Shown here: in pieces, positions 19,941 through 29,684 of the stretch | How the letters are laid out: each line of letters opens with the position of its first letter | How positions within the stretch are numbered: the first letter of the stretch is position 1 | Assembly: GCA_003133245.1 (NCBI GenBank) | Contig: PKWM01000030.1 | Coordinates: 1-64,000 of the forward strand | Source of the DNA: Rhodoferax sp. | GTDB lineage: Bacteria; Pseudomonadota; Gammaproteobacteria; Burkholderiales; Burkholderiaceae_C | Direction of reading: 5' to 3' | Length of the DNA: 64,000 nucleotides | Position numbers and translations under genes: made by a program | Notes under the pieces: generated by a model | Told to the model about the DNA's origin: nothing | Database searches by the model: none | What the model saw: only the letters and a program-made list of their open reading frames with translations

Positions 19941-22216
19941 GGTGCGATGCTTTCAATAGCGATGGAGCGGGCAGCGGTTTCTAGTTCGCGCCGTCGCCAG
20001 GCAAACCATGCGGGCACGATGGCGGCAATCAGCGCCAGCAGAATCAACGGAATCGGCCACCAGATCGGCTGATTCCACTCTGCAATCTTGCGTGCACGTA
20101 AATCCGGATCAAGGCGAAGATAGGCAATATGGTTGCGAATGATTTGGGTTGGTTTGCCGTTGTTGATCCATTGATGGTAGGCCGCTGCCGAGGTTGGAAA
20201 GTAGCCAAAACTCCACACAGCATCGGTTTGCACCACGCTGATCATCTGGTCGATCAGAGCCTGTTTCTCAGGCCCATCTTCGAGGAATTTCAAGCGCTCG
20301 TAGAGCTTGTCAAACTGGGGGTTTTGATAATTTGAATTGTTCTCGCCATTGCCATCCGTCAGCGCTTTGGCGTTGGGCCCGTAGAGCATGAACAAAAAGT
20401 TTTCCGCATCCGGGTAGTCGGCCAGCCAGCCCCAGAAATAGATTTGAATGGAGCCCTTGCTCATCTTGTCCTGGAATCGGTTGTAGTCAGTGGCCCGCAC
20501 TTCGAGCTGGATGCCAATCTTGGCAAATTGCTTGGTGTACCAATCGAGTAGTGCTTTGGCACCGGGCGCTGCATTTTGATAGTCGAAGTTCAGCACCAGC
20601 GGCTTGCCGCTGGTGGCGTCTCTGCCATCCGGGTAGCCCGCCTGTGCCAGCAGTTGTTTTGCTTCTTCGATCGAGCGGCGCACCGGTTTGCCGTCCGGCC
20701 CACGGCGATAGACCACCGGATTGAAGGCCGCAGGACCATCGCTGCGGTAGCCAAACAAGGAGGGCGGCAAAGGTCCATGCGCGGCCATGCCCTGACCACG
20801 CTCGAAAATCGCAATATGTTCCTCCCAATCGATCGCGATGGCGAGTGCCTGGCGCAATTTGCGATTGCGCTCGACTTGGGCCGGACTGCTGCCTTTGCCA
20901 ACCACCGGGTCCAGCCAGTTGAAGCCAATGTACCAATTATTCGCTTCAACGGTGGTGGGCAACTTGATGCCTTTTTCCTTGAACTCCTTGTCTTTCTTTT
21001 GGTCATCACCCATGGCAACGATGTATTCGGTTCCTTGATCAAGCCTCTCAATGGCCGGGGAATCGTAATAGCCCTGCAAAAATTTTGCCTGCATGGGTAC
21101 TAGTTCTTTTTCAATGTCAAACACCACCTTATCGACGAAGGGAGTCAACTTTCCACAATCAGCAAGGTAACCCTTCGCGCCGTCGCCTGGCTCACCCTCG
21201 CACGGATAAGGCTCACCGCGAAAATTGGGGTTGCGCTCCAGCACATGGCGACGGTTTTCGATGAACTCCGTCAACATATACGGCCCCGTGCCTACCGGCC
21301 AGTAATTGAGCGTCAAGTTATTTTCGGCCATACCGGGCTGCGCATAGAACTTCTCGGCTTCCCACGGCACCGGTGAAAAAAATGTCATCGCCAGCCAGTA
21401 TTTGAACTGGGGGTATTTGCCCTTGACGCGAATCCGCAAGGTGTACCTGTCAAGCGCCTGGACACCATCGAAGGCATATTTTCGAAAATCAAGGAATGGC
21501 AAATCCCGATCAGTCGGAGCCATACCGATGCGCAATGCCTTGTCTACTGCAACGATCTTTTCGCCGTATTCTTTTAAGCCGACGATGTAATCGGCCATGG
21601 TTGAGAATGACGGCGACTTGATGCGCGGCGTAGCCAAGCGGCGAATCGCATAAACATAGTCGTCAGCGGTGAGCTCGCGCGTACCGGTTTGCTTGAAGTC
21701 GGTGATTTGGTGCTTGTCCGCAAGTTCTTCACGCTTCATGGAGTGGTAGAGGTAGCCGCCTGCGGCATTCTTCGCAAACGCCGGGTGCGGGGCGAACTTG
21801 ATGCCGGGTTTGATCCTGATGTCGTAAACCGTCTCGGCGATATTCTCACCGGGTGCATTGTCTGGCAGGGGCTTGCCCACCTTGTCGAAGTAACGCGGGC
21901 TGGCAACCTCTTGAGCGGCACGGCCGATCAGCACATAGGGGCGCTTGAGATAGTGGTAACCATAAGGCGGCTCATAGATCTGATAGGTGTAAGGCGTTTC
22001 ATCGTTGGAGTAAGAACTGGCGGGATCAAGGTACTTGGGTGAGCGATTGCTGAACGGCACAAACAGCGTGTTGGTCTTTTCTGACCCGAGCGAATGCGGG
22101 TTGTTCGAAACTTCGGTGCAGCCACCGATCAGCAAGAATATTGCAAAGGCAGTCGGCAAAGACAGTGCTACGAGGGCTGCTCGTCGAATGCGAACGAAAA
22201 TGCCAGCCAAAATCAT
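19937..22216 (-). CDS. yejA: Peptide-binding lipoprotein (YejA type) with an added C-terminal membrane helix
   Basis: Solute-binding protein of the SBP_bac_5 family, 759 residues against about 600 for E. coli YejA. The N-terminus is a lipoprotein signal with lipobox LIGGC (Cys33), implying anchoring to a membrane. The body has the family features VYDIRIKPGIKFAPHPAF, ELTADDYVYAIRRLATP and WLADYPDAENFLFMLYG. Unusually, the C-terminus adds a hydrophobic helix (IWWPIPLILLALIAAIVPAW) followed by a basic WRRRE stretch, so a second anchor is predicted. It is the first gene of yejABEF. Import of peptides is inferred from family and operon. Confidence 0.88.
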   Translation of the reverse strand: MILAGIFVRIRRAALVALSLPTAFAIFLLIGGCTEVSNNPHSLGSEKTNTLFVPFSNRSPKYLDPASSYSNDETPYTYQIYEPPYGYHYLKRPYVLIGRAAQEVASPRYFDKVGKPLPDNAPGENIAETVYDIRIKPGIKFAPHPAFAKNAAGGYLYHSMKREELADKHQITDFKQTGTRELTADDYVYAIRRLATPRIKSPSFSTMADYIVGLKEYGEKIVAVDKALRIGMAPTDRDLPFLDFRKYAFDGVQALDRYTLRIRVKGKYPQFKYWLAMTFFSPVPWEAEKFYAQPGMAENNLTLNYWPVGTGPYMLTEFIENRRHVLERNPNFRGEPYPCEGEPGDGAKGYLADCGKLTPFVDKVVFDIEKELVPMQAKFLQGYYDSPAIERLDQGTEYIVAMGDDQKKDKEFKEKGIKLPTTVEANNWYIGFNWLDPVVGKGSSPAQVERNRKLRQALAIAIDWEEHIAIFERGQGMAAHGPLPPSLFGYRSDGPAAFNPVVYRRGPDGKPVRRSIEEAKQLLAQAGYPDGRDATSGKPLVLNFDYQNAAPGAKALLDWYTKQFAKIGIQLEVRATDYNRFQDKMSKGSIQIYFWGWLADYPDAENFLFMLYGPNAKALTDGNGENNSNYQNPQFDKLYERLKFLEDGPEKQALIDQMISVVQTDAVWSFGYFPTSAAAYHQWINNGKPTQIIRNHIAYLRLDPDLRARKIAEWNQPIWWPIPLILLALIAAIVPAWFAWRRRELETAARSIAIESIAP

Positions 22217-22268
22217 AGAGCCTTTGCTAATTGAGACAATTCATTCTATCCCCGCAATCAGCAAATGA

Positions 22269-22676
22269 TGGCTACCGCTGAGTGCAGTATTGGTTGTGTT
22301 GGCCTGTACATTTACGCCACGACATCGGCAACGATTCTCTCTTGAACAACCGGCTGATACCGCGCCGCTGGCGGTGATGCTGACACTGCCTTTGAGCTTG
22401 ATCGGTGTCGTCATCAGCCTGCTGCTCATCGGCGGCACCATCACCTCGACGCTACTGACGCTCTTGGTGGTGCCGACTTTTTACGACAGCATCGAGATCA
22501 CGCGCGACCGCGCCATTGCCAAGTTTCATAGACGCGCCGGGCAAGGCAACGCCTTTGTGGCTTTTGTCCTGACGCTGCTGGAAGCGCTGTTGGCCCTGTT
22601 GCTGCTGCGCTGGGCTTACCGGCTGGTCAAGACCGTTTTCTCTCTCCTCTTCCAGCGTTGTTCACACCCGCTTTGA
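22269..22676 (+). pseudogene. Remnant of an RND efflux transporter gene, internally deleted
   Basis: Plus-strand open stretch of about 135 codons with no good start. It contains LAVMLTLPLSLIGVVISLLL, which matches the tenth-helix region of RND pumps (AcrB/CusA/MexF type), fused directly to GGTITSTLLTLLVVPTFYD, which belongs about 100 residues later at the final helix. The tail IEITRDRAIAKFHRR then runs into unrelated hydrophobic sequence. In an intact pump a segment of two helices and a loop separates these blocks, so this is a deleted fragment of a gene of about 3 kb, not a functional protein. Confidence 0.7.
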
Positions 22677-23124
22677 TGCGACGTGCACGTTCATTTCGTT
22701 TTTCTTCGCTCAAACTCGGCTCGGATCAGGGTAATGAGCGCTTCGTTGTCGTCCGTGAGTTCATGTATCCGCTTTCATCATTCGTGGCGTTGCTCATGAA
22801 AGATCGTGGTGTGCATGCTGGGCTAAGCTGACGGCTGACAGTCGCCAATTCAGCGGGAGCGGGTGCTGGTCAGTGGCTGCTGTCTGGCAGTTCAATTACA
22901 TGAGTTAGGTTGCCACTCAACTCCCGTTTGTGACGGTCATACCGGCAGAGGGGCTGGAACCCGCAGCCTGATTCATCCCCCAAATCCAGCTTCGCTCAGG
23001 CTCATACCTGAATTAGAAAATACTCCAGCCAAAAAAACCAGCGGGTTAGGCTGGGTTAATCCATTATCACATCAGGGAACACGCCATGAAACGAAGCGTG
23101 AGGCTCATGCCCAGTTGCGCTATA
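22677..23124. other. Gene-free stretch, degenerate sequence
   Basis: About 450 bases between the RND remnant and the PilZ gene. Six-frame reading gives only short frames. One minus-strand stretch (about 22720-22760) reads like a protein end (HELTDDNEALITLIRAEFERR, shown in part, then stop) but its frame is broken immediately upstream, suggesting a decayed gene. No tRNA, terminator or convincing promoter was seen. Confidence 0.5.
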
Positions 23125-23784
23125 TCACTTACGAGACTTTTTGGCTTTGAATCTTGACTGTTGCCAGAATACACAGTCATCATGGGGTAGTTTCACATTT
23201 TTTTCAGCACCAGGGCGCAAGCACCCACCGAACGAGTTGTAATCGATTTGGTTGTTTACCCAAACGGGAAACGAGTGAACGAAGTGCCCGCAGAGGTTGC
23301 ACTCCCGACTTTCCGGGTTGAGAATTGTCGTGGGCGGTAGGCCGGGGTCGTAGCCTTCAACGTCACGTTTGTGGTCCGATGCGCCTGCTTTGTTGCTGTT
23401 GATGCTCGGGAGTGAGGCAACACGCCCGCTCGGGGCGGCCATACCGGCAGAGGCGTCTGGCAAATTGTCGAGCATGAGCTGACTGCCGAATTGGTGGATG
23501 ATCTTTATTCCGATACCGATCCGGCCATCGCTGCCAATGTTTTCCTCGATACGAACCACTTCTCCCTCACAGTGCAATTTGATTTTCCCCATGGACGTAT
23601 CTAGATCTACGGTGAATTCAATATGCGAGCCAATTTCCTGCTGGCGGCTCTGAACGATATACATCCCGCTGGCACTGATGTCGCGTGTGAAGCCCGGCTC
23701 CTTATTGATTGAAATTGGTATTTGCGCCATTTTTCTTGCGGAACGGCTCTGCTTTTCGAATTGGTAAATGTTTGAACTACCCAT
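23125..23784 (-). CDS. PilZ-domain protein with a C-terminal four-cysteine segment
   Basis: Cytoplasmic protein of 219 residues. Residues about 12-105 resemble a PilZ domain, the c-di-GMP binder: a basic RSARK at 14-18 in place of the RxxxR motif, then TRDISASGMYI (33-43) matching D/NxSxxG. After a Ser/Pro/Lys linker (112-150) comes a segment with Cys162-x2-Cys165, Cys188 and Cys204, spaced as a possible Cys4 metal site and containing CNLCGHFVH. The gene stands alone, flanked by non-coding DNA and an RND pump fragment. Binding of c-di-GMP is inferred; the first arginine motif is not perfect. The partner process cannot be named. Confidence 0.75.
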   Translation of the reverse strand: MGSSNIYQFEKQSRSARKMAQIPISINKEPGFTRDISASGMYIVQSRQQEIGSHIEFTVDLDTSMGKIKLHCEGEVVRIEENIGSDGRIGIGIKIIHQFGSQLMLDNLPDASAGMAAPSGRVASLPSINSNKAGASDHKRDVEGYDPGLPPTTILNPESRECNLCGHFVHSFPVWVNNQIDYNSFGGCLRPGAEKNVKLPHDDCVFWQQSRFKAKKSRK

Positions 23785-24159
23785 TGGTGATCCAATCTAT
23801 GAGAGTGATTTGTGTTTTTACATGAAACCGCCAGCGACCCACTCTACGCCTAAGCAAGGAATCTGAATATCCTCCAAATGGCAGCGTATGTGGCATTGGC
23901 TCCCTTGGAGGTTGCGCTAGATCAAGGGACCACTAAATATCTTGCAAATGACAATGTCGTCAATCGGGCAAACAGTTCCTGAAGCTGAGCACCCGCTTTG
24001 TGTGAACCGGCAGTTGGCACCCTTGCCCGCATGGCCACCCACACCGCATCAAGCAGCAACGCGGGGGTAGGGTAGGGTAGATGTTGGGCGCGACATTAAA
24101 AAGTCCAAAGGATGCGGAGCGCCCAGCGTCTGCCCCACCCCCGCCGACTCAAACCCAAA
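23785..24159. other. Gene-free stretch between pilZ gene and holA
   Basis: About 375 bases without a convincing reading frame. It should hold the promoter of the PilZ gene. The only recognisable element is an FNR-like dyad at 23912-23925. A GGGTAGGGTAGGGTAG microrepeat lies near 24066-24080. No holA terminator with a U-run was found. Confidence 0.5.
23912..23925. promoter_or_regulatory. FNR/CRP-type dyad upstream of the PilZ gene
   Basis: TTGCGCTAGATCAA resembles the FNR/ANR box TTGAT-N4-ATCAA with the left half reduced to TTGCG. It lies 128 bases before the PilZ start. One perfect half-site makes chance occurrence quite possible. Confidence 0.25.
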
Positions 24160-25293
24160 TCAGCCGGAAGCCACCATTGAATTTTCAAAAGGTGCAGCAA
24201 CAGGCTTGGCATGCCCGCTACACAAAGCGCACAGCATCAGCGCCAGCCGATGTAGTGCTTGCCAGCCGTCGGTCGGCCAGCCGGGTTGCTTGAGACCTTT
24301 GACGATGCCATCGACCTGGTGCGCCGCCTGGAGCAGCCCCGCCAGCATCGCATCGGTCAGGCGCGGCAATACCCGTTCAAACAAACGCTCGCGTGCGCCC
24401 CAGACACGCTGCTCGCGCAAGGCCATCGGCAGTGGGCGGCCCTGCGCCATGGCATCCTTGACACGCTTCAAGGCGCGAATGTCTTCGGCCAGCGCGTAAT
24501 GCACCAGCACCGCTCCTTCGCCTTCGGCCTGCAAGCCGTCGAGCATGCGCTGCACCCGCCCAACCTGCCCGGCCAGCACCGCTTCTGAGAGTTTGAAGAC
24601 GTCGTAGCGCGCCACGTTCAGGACCGCGCTCTCCACCTGCTCAAAGCTGAGCACGCCCGCCTCCGAGCCTTGTGGTGTCCCGGGCGCACTGGCCGCAAAC
24701 AACAACGCCAGCTTCTGCACTTCCTGGTGCGCCGCCAGCAAATTGCCTTCCACCCGGTCGGCAAAAAATTGCAAGGTGCGCTGCCCCTCTTCACCCGCCG
24801 CCACGCGTTGGCCTTGCAGCGCCAGCCGCTGCGCCAACCACTGCGGTAAAGCCTTGCGCTCGACCGGCTCCACCTGCAGCGCGACGCCGCAACGCTCCAG
24901 CGCAGCAAACCAGACCGTGTTTTTGGCCGCCTTGTCCAGCCGTGGCAGCGTGACCAGGGTGAGCAGCGAATCATTGCCGGGCGATTGTTCGGCGAGTTGC
25001 ACCAGCGCCGCTGCGCCCGCCAGACCGGGTTTTCCCGAAGGAATGCGCAGCTCAAGAATCTGCTTGTCGGCAAACAGACTGAGCGACCCGCCCGCCGCCA
25101 GCACCTCACTCCAGTCGAAGTGGGCCCCGGCGACCGTATGCACGCTGCGCTCGCCAAAGCCTTGCGCACGGGCCGCCGCCCGAATAGCGTCGGCCGCCTC
25201 CTGCAACAGCAGCGGCTCATCGCCATGCAGTGTGTAGAGACTTTTCAGGCCGCGCTGCAAATGGCTGGCAAGCTGATCAGGGGCGAGCTGCAT
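24160..25293 (-). CDS. holA: DNA polymerase III subunit delta
   Basis: Delta subunit of the clamp loader, 377 residues, which opens the beta sliding clamp. It begins [43 protein letters not shown] sequence, where LYTLHGDEPLLLQE is the family hallmark, and continues with LELRIPSGKPG and EGNLLAAHQEVQKLALL. It overlaps the lptE end by 17 bases, a conserved coupling (leuS-lptE-holA) in proteobacteria. It is the last gene of a long operon. Confidence 0.95.
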   Translation of the reverse strand: MQLAPDQLASHLQRGLKSLYTLHGDEPLLLQEAADAIRAAARAQGFGERSVHTVAGAHFDWSEVLAAGGSLSLFADKQILELRIPSGKPGLAGAAALVQLAEQSPGNDSLLTLVTLPRLDKAAKNTVWFAALERCGVALQVEPVERKALPQWLAQRLALQGQRVAAGEEGQRTLQFFADRVEGNLLAAHQEVQKLALLFAASAPGTPQGSEAGVLSFEQVESAVLNVARYDVFKLSEAVLAGQVGRVQRMLDGLQAEGEGAVLVHYALAEDIRALKRVKDAMAQGRPLPMALREQRVWGARERLFERVLPRLTDAMLAGLLQAAHQVDGIVKGLKQPGWPTDGWQALHRLALMLCALCSGHAKPVAAPFENSMVASG

Positions 25294-25813
25294 TGACTTT
25301 TTCCAAACGCCGCAAAAGCTGCTGTACGATGTCGGTTTGCATATTGCGGTACAGCATTGCCTCTTCGGCTTCTTTGGCCAGAACCGCCGACTCGTTGAAG
25401 CTGATGTCGCGCTGTTGCAAAATTTCGGACACCGGCATCAGCTCATCGTCTGGCCTCGTGCGAATCCTGAATTTGACTCGGATGCGCAACTGGAACTCAC
25501 GCACCTGGCCTGAGCTGTTGACGCCGACCACGGCTTTTTCGTGCTGCTCGCTGAGAATATCGAGTACCACTTGGGCAGAGGTTAACGGCTCGCCAGGTGT
25601 GAGCACGTGTACCGCGCTGCCAAAAGAGCGACGCAGCTCCTGCGCCAGCGCGCCGCCCGGGTTGGGCGTGATGGCAATCTTGGTGAAGGGAAAATCCTGG
25701 TTGCCGCGCAACTTGAAACCACACCCCGTCAATGCCAGGGTCGTAAAGACAGTCAGACCGGACTGGCTTAAAAGCGTCAGAGCTGAGCGGCGTTTCACGA
25801 CGGTCGTTCTCAC
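25277..25813 (-). CDS. lptE: LPS-assembly lipoprotein LptE
   Basis: Outer-membrane lipoprotein of 178 residues that plugs the LptD barrel and helps insert lipopolysaccharide. A basic N-terminus is followed by a hydrophobic stretch and lipobox LTGC, then [12 protein letters not shown], the conserved LptE opening. The C-terminal part has [23 protein letters not shown] sequence (about 150-170). Start GTG 25813 shares GTGA with the leuS stop; a second GTG at 25798 giving MKRRSALT is equally plausible. The gene lies between leuS and holA as in E. coli. Confidence 0.92.
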   Translation of the reverse strand: MRTTVVKRRSALTLLSQSGLTVFTTLALTGCGFKLRGNQDFPFTKIAITPNPGGALAQELRRSFGSAVHVLTPGEPLTSAQVVLDILSEQHEKAVVGVNSSGQVREFQLRIRVKFRIRTRPDDELMPVSEILQQRDISFNESAVLAKEAEEAMLYRNMQTDIVQQLLRRLEKVNAARP

Positions 25814-28497
25814 AGCACCAGATTCACCAGGCGACCTGGCACGACGATGATTTTCCTGGGCTTGAGACCGGCAGCGTGCTTTTGGAACACCGCACTGGTC
25901 ACCGCCGCATGTTCAATCTGCGCCTTGGAGGCCAGTGCTGGCACCACAATGGCACCTCTGAGTTTGCCGTTGATCTGCAACATGAGTTCGAGCTCGTCTT
26001 GTTGCAGCGCCGCCGGGTCCACTTGGGGCCAGGGTGCATCGAGCAGGTCACCCAATACCGCACCATAACCCAGGCTGCTCCACAGGCTGTGCGTGATGTG
26101 CGGTGTCACCGGGTAGAGGCAACGCAGCAAAATACCAAAGCCTTCGGCCAAGGCGACTTCGGCCCCGTCTGATTGCATGGTAGCGCAATCTTCCAGCACA
26201 TTGATCATCTTCATCGCACCGGAGACCACGGTGTTGTACTGCATGCGCTGGTAGTCATAATTCACCTGTTTGAGCTGACTGTGAATTTCAAAGCGCAGCG
26301 CCTTGGCTTCTTTGTCAAATTTGACGCTTTTGATTGCGCTGACACCAGCAGCGATGGCCAGTGCATCCACTGCGCCCAGCTTGACGCCAAAGTTCCAGAC
26401 GCGGCGCAAAAAGCGGTAACTGCCCTCCACCGCCGCGTCGTTCCACTCCAGCGTAGCCTCGGGTGGGGCGGTGAACATGGTGTACAGACGCGCGGTATCG
26501 GCACCGTATTTTTCAATCAGGTCCTGCGGATCAACCCCATTGTTTTTACTCTTGCTCATGGTGCCCACGCCCTCGTAGGTGATGAGCGTCCCGGCGGGCA
26601 GATCACCCTTGGCTTCTTTGAGCCTGGCCCCAACCACCTTACCCGTGGCATCTTGAATGTCTTGCACCTCATTCGGCCAGAAATAATCCTTCCCGCCTTT
26701 GTCAGTTTTGCGGGAATAGATGTGGTTGAGCACCATGCCCTGGGTCAGCAGTTTGGTAAAGGGTTCATCGATTTGAACCAGCCCCAGGTCGCGCATGACC
26801 TTGGTCCAGAAACGCGCATAGAGCAGGTGCAGGATGGCGTGCTCGATGCCGCCAATGTACTGGTCCATCGGCAGCCAGTAGTTGGCGCCGTCGGCCACCA
26901 TCTGCTTCTCATTTTTGGGATCGCAATAGCGCATGTAATACCATGAACTATCGACGAAGGTGTCCATGGTGTCGGTCTCGCGTCGCGCTGGCACGCCACA
27001 AATCGGGCAGACCACACCAGCATGGAAACCCGCATGCTTGAGCAAGGGGTTGCCGGAACCGTCAGGCACGCAATCGAGCGGCAGCAGCACGGGCAAATCT
27101 TTTTCTGGCACCGGCACCGCGCCGTGCTGCGGACAATGAATGATCGGGATCGGCGTGCCCCAATAGCGCTGGCGGCTGACGCCCCAGTCGCGCAGGCGCC
27201 AGGTGGTTTTCTTTTCGCCCAGGCCTGCCGCCGCCAGCTTGTGCACCACTGCCTCGACCGCATCTTTGAAGGACATGCCGCTGAAGCTGCCGGAGTTGAT
27301 GGCGACGCCGCGTTCTTTGTCGGCGTACCAGTCTTGCCACTGCGCGTAGTCAAATTCCTCGCCATCGACCTGCACCACTTGCTTGATCAGCAAACGGTAT
27401 TTCTTGGCAAAAGCGAAGTCACGCTCATCGTGCGCGGGCACGCCCATGACGGCACCGTCGCCGTAGCTCATCAGCACATAGTTACCGACCCAGACTTCAA
27501 CCTGAACATGGGTCAGGGGATGCGTCACAAACAAGCCCGTGGCCATGCCCTTTTTTTCCTGCACGGCAAGCTCGGCCTCGGTCGTGCCGCCGCTCTTGCA
27601 CTCCACAATAAAAGCCGCCAGTTTTGAATTGGTTTTGGCCGCATGCACGGCCAGCGGATGCTCCGGTGCCACGGCGCAGAAGGTCACGCCCTTGATGGTG
27701 TCGGCACGGGTGGTGAAGACGTACATGCGCCCCCCCCCAATCAGGGCACCGGTTGCATCGCGAATGTCATGCGTGAAAGCAAAGCGCACGCCCTCGCTCT
27801 TGCCAATCCAGTTTTCCTGCATCAGTTTGACGCGCTCGGGCCACCCCGGCAAGCCGCTCTGCACCTGCTCCAGCAATTCTTCGGCATAGTCAGTAATTTT
27901 TAGGTAGTAGCCTGGAATTTCCCGCTTTTCTACCAGCGCGCCAGTACGCCAGCCCTTGCCGTCGATCACCTGTTCATTGGCCAGCACGGTCTGATCGACC
28001 GGGTCCCAGTTGACAACTTGCGTCTTGCGGTAGGCGATGCCTTTGTTCAGCATCTTCAAAAACAGCCACTGGTTCCACTTGTAGTAGTCGGGCGAGCAGG
28101 TAGTGACCTCACGGCTCCAGTCGATCGCCAGCCCCATCGCCTGCATCTGCTTTTTCATGGTGGCGATGTTCTCGAAGGTCCACTGCGCTGGCGGCACACC
28201 GTTTTTCAAAGCAGCATTTTCAGCGGGCAGGCCAAAAGCGTCCCAGCCCATCGGCATCAGCACGTTGTAGCCGTTCATGCGCAGATGGCGCGTGAGCATG
28301 TCGTTGATGGTGTAGTTGCGCACATGGCCCATGTGCAGCTTGCCGCTCGGGTAGGGCAACATGGAGCAGGCGTAGAACTTCTTTTTGGAATGACCCCGCG
28401 CGTCATGCGCGTCTTCAGTGACGCGGTACGCGTCCAGTGAGCGCCAGTGGCTTTGGGCAGCGTTTTCAACGTCGAACGGTTTATAGTGGTCTTGCAT
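25810..28497 (-). CDS. leuS: Leucyl-tRNA synthetase
   Basis: Class I aminoacyl-tRNA synthetase of 895 residues charging tRNA-Leu. The ATP site is visible as [11 protein letters not shown] (HIGH motif at about 55-58) and TMSKSKNNG (KMSKS). The CP1 editing domain has [11 protein letters not shown] and the [14 protein letters not shown] stretch with the catalytic Asp. A tRNA-binding anticodon domain and C-terminal domain follow. Poly-C of nine bases around 27729-27737 encodes part of IGGGR and is read in frame. It follows exbD by 42 bases and is coupled to lptE. Confidence 0.97.
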   Translation of the reverse strand: MQDHYKPFDVENAAQSHWRSLDAYRVTEDAHDARGHSKKKFYACSMLPYPSGKLHMGHVRNYTINDMLTRHLRMNGYNVLMPMGWDAFGLPAENAALKNGVPPAQWTFENIATMKKQMQAMGLAIDWSREVTTCSPDYYKWNQWLFLKMLNKGIAYRKTQVVNWDPVDQTVLANEQVIDGKGWRTGALVEKREIPGYYLKITDYAEELLEQVQSGLPGWPERVKLMQENWIGKSEGVRFAFTHDIRDATGALIGGGRMYVFTTRADTIKGVTFCAVAPEHPLAVHAAKTNSKLAAFIVECKSGGTTEAELAVQEKKGMATGLFVTHPLTHVQVEVWVGNYVLMSYGDGAVMGVPAHDERDFAFAKKYRLLIKQVVQVDGEEFDYAQWQDWYADKERGVAINSGSFSGMSFKDAVEAVVHKLAAAGLGEKKTTWRLRDWGVSRQRYWGTPIPIIHCPQHGAVPVPEKDLPVLLPLDCVPDGSGNPLLKHAGFHAGVVCPICGVPARRETDTMDTFVDSSWYYMRYCDPKNEKQMVADGANYWLPMDQYIGGIEHAILHLLYARFWTKVMRDLGLVQIDEPFTKLLTQGMVLNHIYSRKTDKGGKDYFWPNEVQDIQDATGKVVGARLKEAKGDLPAGTLITYEGVGTMSKSKNNGVDPQDLIEKYGADTARLYTMFTAPPEATLEWNDAAVEGSYRFLRRVWNFGVKLGAVDALAIAAGVSAIKSVKFDKEAKALRFEIHSQLKQVNYDYQRMQYNTVVSGAMKMINVLEDCATMQSDGAEVALAEGFGILLRCLYPVTPHITHSLWSSLGYGAVLGDLLDAPWPQVDPAALQQDELELMLQINGKLRGAIVVPALASKAQIEHAAVTSAVFQKHAAGLKPRKIIVVPGRLVNLVL

Positions 28498-28539
28498 GGC
28501 TATCTACTGGGGCGACCGAAAGATCGCGCTTTTTGGATT

Positions 28540-29004
28540 TTAGGGTTTGGCTGCGGGGTTTGTATCGGGTGCAACAGGGGACGTCGCATCATGCCTTGCG
28601 TCGGCCACAAAACCGATCCGATTCAGGCCGGTTTTTTGCGCTGCACCCATCACTTGCACAATGCGACCATAGGGTACGGCCGCATCGGCGCGCAGTTGCA
28701 CTTCGGTCTCTGGGTGGGCTTTGGCGATCAGCGCCAAACGGCTCGTCAACTGTTCCAGCGCTAGCGGCTGGTCGTTCAAAAAAATTTGCCCGGCTGGATC
28801 AACCACCAGCGTTACAAACTGGGGCGCGGTGCCGGCCTTGGCGGCGTCGGTCCTGGGTAGATCAAGCTTGATGGAACTCGCCAGCAAAGGTGCCGTAAGG
28901 ATAAAAATGACCACCAGCACCAGCATCACATCGACCAGCGGCGTCATGTTGATCTCGCTCATGGGCGGTGCACCCTGGTTGCGCTCTAAACGACCGAAAG
29001 ACAT
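28540..29004 (-). CDS. exbD: ExbD/TolR-family biopolymer transport protein
   Basis: Inner-membrane protein of about 154 residues. With an ExbB/TolQ partner it uses the proton gradient to energise TonB- or Tol-dependent outer-membrane processes. ATG 29004 gives MSFGRLERN...SEINMTPLVDVMLVL, with the single N-terminal helix and the essential Asp25 in TPLVD; the longer frame from 29076 would overlap exbB. The periplasmic domain ends in VQVMGAAQKTGLNRIGFVAD. It starts 19 bases after the exbB stop. ExbD and TolR are hard to separate by sequence and no tonB or tolA is linked. Confidence 0.88.
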   Translation of the reverse strand: MSFGRLERNQGAPPMSEINMTPLVDVMLVLVVIFILTAPLLASSIKLDLPRTDAAKAGTAPQFVTLVVDPAGQIFLNDQPLALEQLTSRLALIAKAHPETEVQLRADAAVPYGRIVQVMGAAQKTGLNRIGFVADARHDATSPVAPDTNPAAKP

Positions 29005-29023
29005 GGTGCTGCTGCGGGCAAGT

Positions 29024-29677
29024 TCACGTTGACCAAATGGACTGGCTGCTGGCGAGCTCGCGCAGGTCGCGCGCAAAACCTTCCAACTCGGCCTCGATCC
29101 GCCCGATTGAGCGTCCCAGCACGTTGTAGGCCAACACCGCCGGAATCGCCACCACCAAACCCGCGGCAGTCATGATCAACGCCTCGCCGACCGGGCCGGA
29201 AATCTTGTCAATCGTGACCTGGCCAGCATTGGAAATTCCTATGAGGGCGTGATAGATGCCCCATACCGTGCCCAGCAAGCCGACAAAAGGCGCAGTGGCA
29301 CCCACGGTGGCCAGCAAAACCTGGCCGAACTGGAGTTTTGCAACGGCAGTGTGCAGCGCATCGCGCAACACACGCGTGAGTTGTTGCGACTTGTCAGCGG
29401 CGGTTGCCAAAGTGTTATTGGCTTCAATTTTCGTCGCATAGACCAGGGGCGTGACCAAGGCTTCACGGTCGAAGGCCTGCAGCTTCTGAATGGCCTGCGG
29501 CACCGATGCCGACTGCCAAAAAGCCGCCACCGAGCGCCTTACATCCGCACTGGCACGGTGCAGCAACCAGGACTTGCGAAGAATGACGACCCAACTGCCC
29601 ACCGACATTGCCAGCAACAGCACGGACACGCCCCGGCTAAGCGCATCGCCCTGCAAGAATAATTGACCCGCGTTCAT
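29024..29677 (-). CDS. exbB: ExbB/TolQ-family proton channel protein (MotA/TolQ/ExbB)
   Basis: Inner-membrane protein of about 217 residues with three expected membrane helices: one near residues 15-35 (SVLLLAMSVGSWVVIL) and two later in VGATAPFVGLLGTVWGIYHAL and EALIMTAAGLVVAIPAVLAYN. The latter pair form the family signature. ATG 29677 lies 8 bases after dapB. A start at 29707 would overlap dapB. Together with the next gene it forms a proton-driven stator. Assignment to ExbB rather than TolQ rests on context and is tentative. Confidence 0.88.
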   Translation of the reverse strand: MNAGQLFLQGDALSRGVSVLLLAMSVGSWVVILRKSWLLHRASADVRRSVAAFWQSASVPQAIQKLQAFDREALVTPLVYATKIEANNTLATAADKSQQLTRVLRDALHTAVAKLQFGQVLLATVGATAPFVGLLGTVWGIYHALIGISNAGQVTIDKISGPVGEALIMTAAGLVVAIPAVLAYNVLGRSIGRIEAELEGFARDLRELASSQSIWST

Positions 29678-29684
29678 CTTGGGT

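Noticed and set aside
22863-23150. Plus-strand 95-codon frame in the gene-free stretch
   Set aside because: Low-complexity product without recognisable features, overlapping the PilZ gene end.
27729-27737. Run of nine C in leuS as a possible phase-variation tract
   Set aside because: leuS is essential and the run encodes conserved glycines in frame, so switching is implausible; a sequencing slip was also considered but the frame is intact.
28540-29677. ExbB/ExbD-type genes as TolQ/TolR of a Tol-Pal cluster
   Set aside because: No tolA, tolB or pal nearby; the dapB-leuS context fits the ExbBD-like pair, though the two families cannot be fully separated by eye.
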